Positions 60,481-64,000 of a stretch of DNA of 64,000 nucleotides are shown one piece after another (position 1 is the first letter of the stretch; each line of letters opens with the position of its first letter). The stretch comes from Streptomyces geranii (GTDB lineage: Bacteria > Actinomycetota > Actinomycetes > Streptomycetales > Streptomycetaceae). Made by a program: the position numbers and the translations under genes. Location: contig NZ_PJME01000012.1 of the NCBI RefSeq assembly GCF_002954775.1, positions 124,001 to 188,000 of the forward strand, in the 5' to 3' direction. The notes under the pieces were generated by a model. The model made no database searches and was not told the origin of the DNA. It saw only the letters and a list, made by a program, of their open reading frames with translations.

Positions 60481-60588
60481 GATGCCTTCTCAACTCTTGT
60501 CGGTCTGTCGTGGCGTCAGGGCCGGGCACGCGCTGAACACGGGGGCCGTTGAGGTCGTCGTCCCAGAGGTGTTCGAGCCGGGTGGACA

Positions 60589-60921
60589 TCAGTCGGGCTG
60601 CTCGGACCTCTCCACGATCTCCTTGAGCTGGGTCATCGCGGTCATGGAGTTGGGCCATCCGGCGTAGAACGCCAGATGGGTGATGGCCTCGACCAGCTCG
60701 TCCTTGGTCACACCGTTCTCCAGCGCCTTGCCGAGGTGGAAACCGAGCTGGTCGGTCCGGTACAGGGCGGCGAGAGCGGTGACAGTGATCAGGCTGCGGT
60801 CGCGCGGGGACAGACCCGGCCGCTCCCAGATGTCGCCGAACAGGACGGTGTCGGTCAATTCCGCGAGCTTGGGCGCGAACTCCTGGATCGCAGGTGGCGC
60901 GAACTTCTTCCGCTCGGACAT
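60589..60921 (-). CDS. Carboxymuconolactone decarboxylase-family protein
   Basis: 110 residues, the size of the single-domain CMD/AhpD-like fold. Visible are DIWERPGLSPRDRSLITVTALAALYRTDQLGFHLGKALENGVTKDELVEAITHLAFYAGWP with the family His. The CxxC of AhpD is absent, so it is not a peroxidase partner; it may be a decarboxylase or an isomerase-like enzyme. It opens the minus-strand group with alcohol dehydrogenase, NTF2-DUF2255, antiporter and amidohydrolase, and it is divergent from the first XRE regulator. Confidence 0.92.
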   Translation of the reverse strand: MSERKKFAPPAIQEFAPKLAELTDTVLFGDIWERPGLSPRDRSLITVTALAALYRTDQLGFHLGKALENGVTKDELVEAITHLAFYAGWPNSMTAMTQLKEIVERSEQPD

Positions 60922-61269
60922 GGGACGTGCTCCTTGCGTGTGTGCGGGGGGATTTCAGGATTCCCGGCCTCCGGGCTGGGGCCGGGTCGGTGCCGGCTGC
61001 GGAGCGAAGCGAGTTCGGCAGGGGTCGGAGAGACGTGTTTGAAATAGGAAACCAGCAACTTCCGGAAAGGAATTCCCGTCGGGCGATTGCCCGTTCCGAC
61101 TGTCTGGGTAAATACTCACCGCAAGTCGATTCCGGCCACCGAACACGAAACCGACCCTGCCATGCGCACGGGAACCCTCAAAGGGGAGAATTCCATCCGC
61201 GGAATCACTTATCCAGGGGAGAGATCCCTACCCCCCTCCCGAAGGCCGAGCGGTGCAACACTGGCTGCT
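60922..61269. promoter_or_regulatory. Divergent promoter region of the CMD operon and the first XRE gene
   Basis: About 350 bases, AT-richer in the right half. It contains a GGGGAGAGATCCC-type element (61216-61228) that recurs before the second XRE gene. No gene is supported in it. Confidence 0.5.
61215..61238 (+). promoter_or_regulatory. Shared upstream element of the tandem XRE genes (copy 1)
   Basis: GGGAGAGATCCCTACCCCCCTC-type sequence centred about 46 bases before the start codon. A very similar element precedes the second XRE gene at the same distance. It may be a promoter or an operator for the regulators themselves. Confidence 0.55.
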
Positions 61270-62115
61270 ATGACCAGCGACGCGCATCTGAACGAGCTGG
61301 GATCATTTCTCAAGGCGCTGAGGGCCGGACTGAGCCCGCGCACCGTCGGCCTGCCCGACACCGGCGGCCGGCGTGTGCCCGGCCTGCGCAGGGAGGAGGT
61401 CGCCCTGCTCGCCGCCATCAGCTCCGACCACTACACAAGGCTTGAGCAGGGCCGCATCCAGCCGTCGGCGGCGGTGCTGGGCGCCCTGGCCCATGCCCTT
61501 CATCTGTCCGATCACCAGCGTGACCACCTGTTCGAGCTGGCCGGCCGGCAAAGGGCACAGCACCGCCGCCCGGCCACCCAGAAGGCGCACCCGCAGTTGC
61601 GCCGCCTGCTCGACGGTCTCACCGCGAGTCCCGGCGTGGTGATCGGCCACCGTATGGACATCCTCGCGTGGAATCCGCTCGCCGCCGCTCTCATCACCGA
61701 CTTCGCGAAGGTGCCGGAGGACAAGCGGAACTGCGCCCGCATCCTCTTCACCGACCCGTCCATGCGGACCCTGTACGCGGACTGGCGTGCGGAAGCCCGT
61801 GGCTGCGTGTCCCATCTGCGCACGACGGCCGCCCGCTACCCGGACGATCCGCGGCTGACCAGTCTGGTCGGCGAACTCTCCATGCAGGACAGCGACTTCG
61901 GGCAATGGTGGGGAGACCGTCGCGAGCCCTCGCGCAGACTGGGCATGAAGAGGTTCCACCACCCCCTCGTCGGCGAACTCGTCCTCGACCGGGACACCTT
62001 CACCTGCGCGGGCGATCCGGATCAGGAACTCGTCGTCTGGACGGCGGAGCCCGGCACACGGTCGTACGACGGACTGCGAGACCTCGCCTCCCGGACACCC
62101 GGTCAGGTCGGCTGA
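61270..62115 (+). CDS. XRE-family regulator with MmyB-like domain (copy 1)
   Basis: 281 residues. The N-terminal helix-turn-helix is the actinobacterial XRE type (LGSFLKALRAGLSPRTVGLPDTGGRRVPGLRREEVALLAAISSDHYTRLEQGRI). Residues about 105-270 are the MmyB ligand-binding domain (VIGHRMDILAWNPLAAALITDF, NCARILFTDPSMRTLY, FHHPLVGELVLDRDTF). Such regulators often control a neighbouring oxidoreductase gene in response to a fatty or phenolic ligand. It is divergent from the CMD operon. The ATG lies 11 bases after AACACT, possibly a leaderless start. Confidence 0.9.
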   Translation: MTSDAHLNELGSFLKALRAGLSPRTVGLPDTGGRRVPGLRREEVALLAAISSDHYTRLEQGRIQPSAAVLGALAHALHLSDHQRDHLFELAGRQRAQHRRPATQKAHPQLRRLLDGLTASPGVVIGHRMDILAWNPLAAALITDFAKVPEDKRNCARILFTDPSMRTLYADWRAEARGCVSHLRTTAARYPDDPRLTSLVGELSMQDSDFGQWWGDRREPSRRLGMKRFHHPLVGELVLDRDTFTCAGDPDQELVVWTAEPGTRSYDGLRDLASRTPGQVG

Positions 62116-62153
62116 CCTGCCACGGGAAGGACGCGATGTGATTGCCGAACCCT

Positions 62154-62173
62154 GGGAGAAAATCCTCCCCCTC
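62154..62173 (+). promoter_or_regulatory. Shared upstream element of the tandem XRE genes (copy 2)
   Basis: GGGAGAAAATCCTCCCCCTC, 45 bases upstream of the second XRE start (counted from ATCC), parallel to the copy before the first XRE gene. Both genes also share a GACACTGGC/AACACTGGC stretch directly before the ATG. Confidence 0.55.
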
Positions 62174-62206
62174 AATTTCCGGATGAACGCTGCGACACTG
62201 GCCACT

Positions 62207-63076
62207 ATGTACAGCAAAGAACATTTGCCTGAACTAGGAGAGTTCCTCAAGGAGTGCCGAGCCCAACTCAGCCCGCGGACCGTGGGCCTGCCCGAGACCG
62301 GGTCCTCCCGGCGCCTGCCGGGACTGCGCAGGGAGGAGGTCGCCCGACTCCTGGGAATCAGCACCCACGCCTATGCACGGTTGGAGCAGGGGCGCGCTCC
62401 TGTGCCGAGGTCGGTGCTCGCCGCGCTCGTGCGTGTCCTGCACCTCGACGACGACCAGCGCGAGCACCTGCTCGGGCTGGCCGCGAGCGGCGGGTACGAA
62501 CCGCGCCGCCGCCCGGTGCAGAAGGTCCACCCGCAGCTCAGGCGCGTCCTCGACGAGCTGACGACGACTCCCGCGCTCGTCCTGGGCCGGCAGTTGGACA
62601 TCCTCGCCTGGAACCCTCTGGCAGCCGCCCTTCTCACCGACTTCGCCCTGGTCCCGGAGAAGAAGCGGAACTACGCCCGGCTGCTCTTCACCGACCCCGC
62701 CTACCGGGATCTGTATCTCGACTGGCGGACGAACGCCCGGATCTGCGTCGCCCACCTGCGCATGGAAGCCGCCAGGCGCCCTGGCGACCCCGGGCTGACC
62801 GCGCTCGTCGGCGAACTCTCGGTGGCCGACGCCGAATTCCGGCAGTGGTGGGCAGGCCGCCCGATGACCGGTCTGCGGATGGGCACCAAGAGGTTGCGAC
62901 ATCCGCTCGTCGGCGACCTCACCCTCGACTGGGACAGCCTGACCTGCACGGCCGACCCCGAACAGAAGCTGGTGATCTCGACCGCCGATCCCGGCAGCCC
63001 GTCCCATGACGGGCTTCTCTTCCTGGCGTCGTGGAACGCGGCCCCGCACACCCCTGCCCGGGATGCGGCAGCCTGA
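62207..63076 (+). CDS. XRE-family regulator with MmyB-like domain (copy 2)
   Basis: 289 residues, a paralogue of the preceding gene with the same layout: helix-turn-helix (LPELGEFLKECRAQLSPRTVGLPETG to LRREEVARLLGISTHAYARLEQGRAPVP) and MmyB domain (LVLGRQLDILAWNPLAAALLTDF, NYARLLFTDPAYRDLYLDW, LRHPLVGDLTLDWDSL). The ATG was chosen to match copy 1. It starts 91 bases after the stop of copy 1 and has its own upstream element, so it is probably expressed separately. Tandem copies may have split ligand or target preference. Confidence 0.9.
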   Translation: MYSKEHLPELGEFLKECRAQLSPRTVGLPETGSSRRLPGLRREEVARLLGISTHAYARLEQGRAPVPRSVLAALVRVLHLDDDQREHLLGLAASGGYEPRRRPVQKVHPQLRRVLDELTTTPALVLGRQLDILAWNPLAAALLTDFALVPEKKRNYARLLFTDPAYRDLYLDWRTNARICVAHLRMEAARRPGDPGLTALVGELSVADAEFRQWWAGRPMTGLRMGTKRLRHPLVGDLTLDWDSLTCTADPEQKLVISTADPGSPSHDGLLFLASWNAAPHTPARDAAA

Positions 63077-63273
63077 CGCCGGACGGGAGGAATGTCCAGC
63101 CCGACCTCGGTGGGGAATCGTGTACGGTCCGGAGATCCCTGCCGGGCCGGTGACCATGTGGCTCCAGGGTCTCCTGTCGAAACACGTCACCGTCCCGCAA
63201 CACCCGAAAGTCAAGTTGCCCGCATCGTGCGAGGCGAGTGAATCGTGCGGTTGTGGGACGTCCTGAGCGGCCG

Positions 63274-64000
63274 ATGGATCCTCGGGCCAGTGCTTTGCAG
63301 CATTCCTCTCACGAGATGCGGGTGCTGCGGGAAACAGCCGGAAAGCCGACCTACCGGGTGATGGCCGGCCGGGCGGGCTCCTCGGTGACCGCGCTGGCGC
63401 AGGCCGCTTCGGGCGATCGGCTGCCGTCGCTTGCGATGGTGCTGGCGTACGCGCGGGCGTTCGGGGCGGATCCGGCCGAGTGGGAGCTGCGGTGGAAGGG
63501 GGCGGCCGAGGAGGTAGCGGCCGAGGAGGCGGAGTGCCGGCAGGCTCCGTACCGGGGGCTGGTGCGGTTCGAGCCCGTTGACCATGGGCTGTTCTTCGGC
63601 CGCGACCGGCTTGTGGAGCAGTTGGGCGATCTGGTCCGCGGGCATCGGTTCACGGTGGTGCTCGGTGCTGCTTCAGCGGACCAGCCGTCGGGAGGAGATC
63701 GACACAGCCGCCCGTCGGGTCGCAGCGGTGGCCGACGCGATGCGCACGACCGATCCCAGGACCGCCATGTTGCTCGGCGTCGCCGCCTGGCGGATCGCCC
63801 CGCTCCCCGAAACCCGTTCCGCCTTGCTCGCCGCCGACGCACAACCCGAACTGGACGCCTTCACCGCCCCCGCGCCCGACAGCGACGCCCTGCGCCGTCT
63901 CGTCGATTCCGGCCGTACGCTGCTCAGCGCGAACGGCCGGAACTGGCGGACCTGGGACGTCGCTGCTCACCGCCCCATCGCCTCGGGGCGGCTCCCGGAC
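63274..64000 (+). pseudogene. Internally deleted XRE-STAND-WD40 regulator gene (3' beyond window)
   Basis: From ATG 63274 the frame reads an XRE domain (HEMRVLRETAGKPTYRVMAGRAGSSVTALAQAASGD) and the start of a STAND ATPase (PYRGLVRFEPVDHGLFFGRDRLVEQL), ending before Walker A at about 63670. In another frame, from about 63675 to the window edge, it reads as the region just before WD40 repeats in such proteins (TAMLLGVAAWRIAPLPETRSALL, RRLVDSGRTLLS). The ATPase is missing and the frame changes, so the gene is broken by a deletion. A repeated GGTGCT stands at the joint. Confidence 0.8.

Overview
The window looks like the chromosome of a Streptomyces-type actinomycete. GC content and third-position GC are very high, GTG starts are common, genes often overlap by 4 bases, and secreted proteins are abundant. 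Families typical of streptomycetes are present: Asp23/AmaP envelope-stress genes, MmyB-type XRE regulators, a tripeptidyl aminopeptidase, GH43 enzymes with ricin domains and giant YD/RHS proteins. I found no rRNA, tRNA or CRISPR array.

Bases 1-10,800 hold an aromatic-degradation cluster on the plus strand. A Rieske-dioxygenase reductase (cut by the window edge) and beta subunit, a meta-cleavage hydrolase, a cis-dihydrodiol dehydrogenase, a CoA ligase and a small GNAT-like protein end at a strong hairpin. A quinone oxidoreductase and a full mhpB-mhpD-mhpF-mhpE set follow. Together they convert an aromatic substrate to a catechol, cleave the ring, hydrolyse the product and yield pyruvate plus acetyl-CoA; the CoA ligase may activate the acid released by the hydrolase. 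The dioxygenase alpha subunit is expected left of the window.

Bases 11,300-23,640 hold a MarR/MMPL exporter pair with nested operators, an epimerase-like protein, and an Asp23 envelope-stress island. In that island five minus-strand genes (Asp23, small membrane protein, DUF6286-like, AmaP, BrkB) face an ECF sigma gene followed by two Asp23-like genes, the first carrying an anti-sigma-type zinc motif. A membrane-anchored HTH protein, a TauE/SafE transporter and a LysR regulator close this part.

Bases 23,640-48,430 are accessory. They hold small orphan genes, an IS5 relic, a 1650-residue secreted LamG protein with a catalytically dead SGNH domain, and, converging on it, a 2189-residue RHS toxin with a nuclease-like C terminus and an adjacent candidate immunity gene. 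An L,D-transpeptidase and an ISL3 relic follow. Next come a secreted aerolysin-like protein, a STAND/LuxR regulator and a secreted barnase/RNase Sa-type ribonuclease, then a TetR/SDR pair with a very clear promoter-operator. A 36-base copy of the start region of the aerolysin-like gene lies inverted 7 kb away.

Bases 48,430-64,000 hold a secreted tripeptidyl aminopeptidase and a DeoR-led carbohydrate operon (aldo/keto reductase, an unknown protein, two GH43 enzymes). Next is a minus-strand catabolic/stress set (carboxymuconolactone decarboxylase-like protein, alcohol dehydrogenase, NTF2-DUF2255 fusion, CPA1 antiporter, ACMSD-type amidohydrolase) interrupted by a 95-base G/C homopolymer palindrome. 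Two tandem MmyB-type XRE regulators and an internally deleted XRE-STAND-WD40 gene running off the right edge complete the window.
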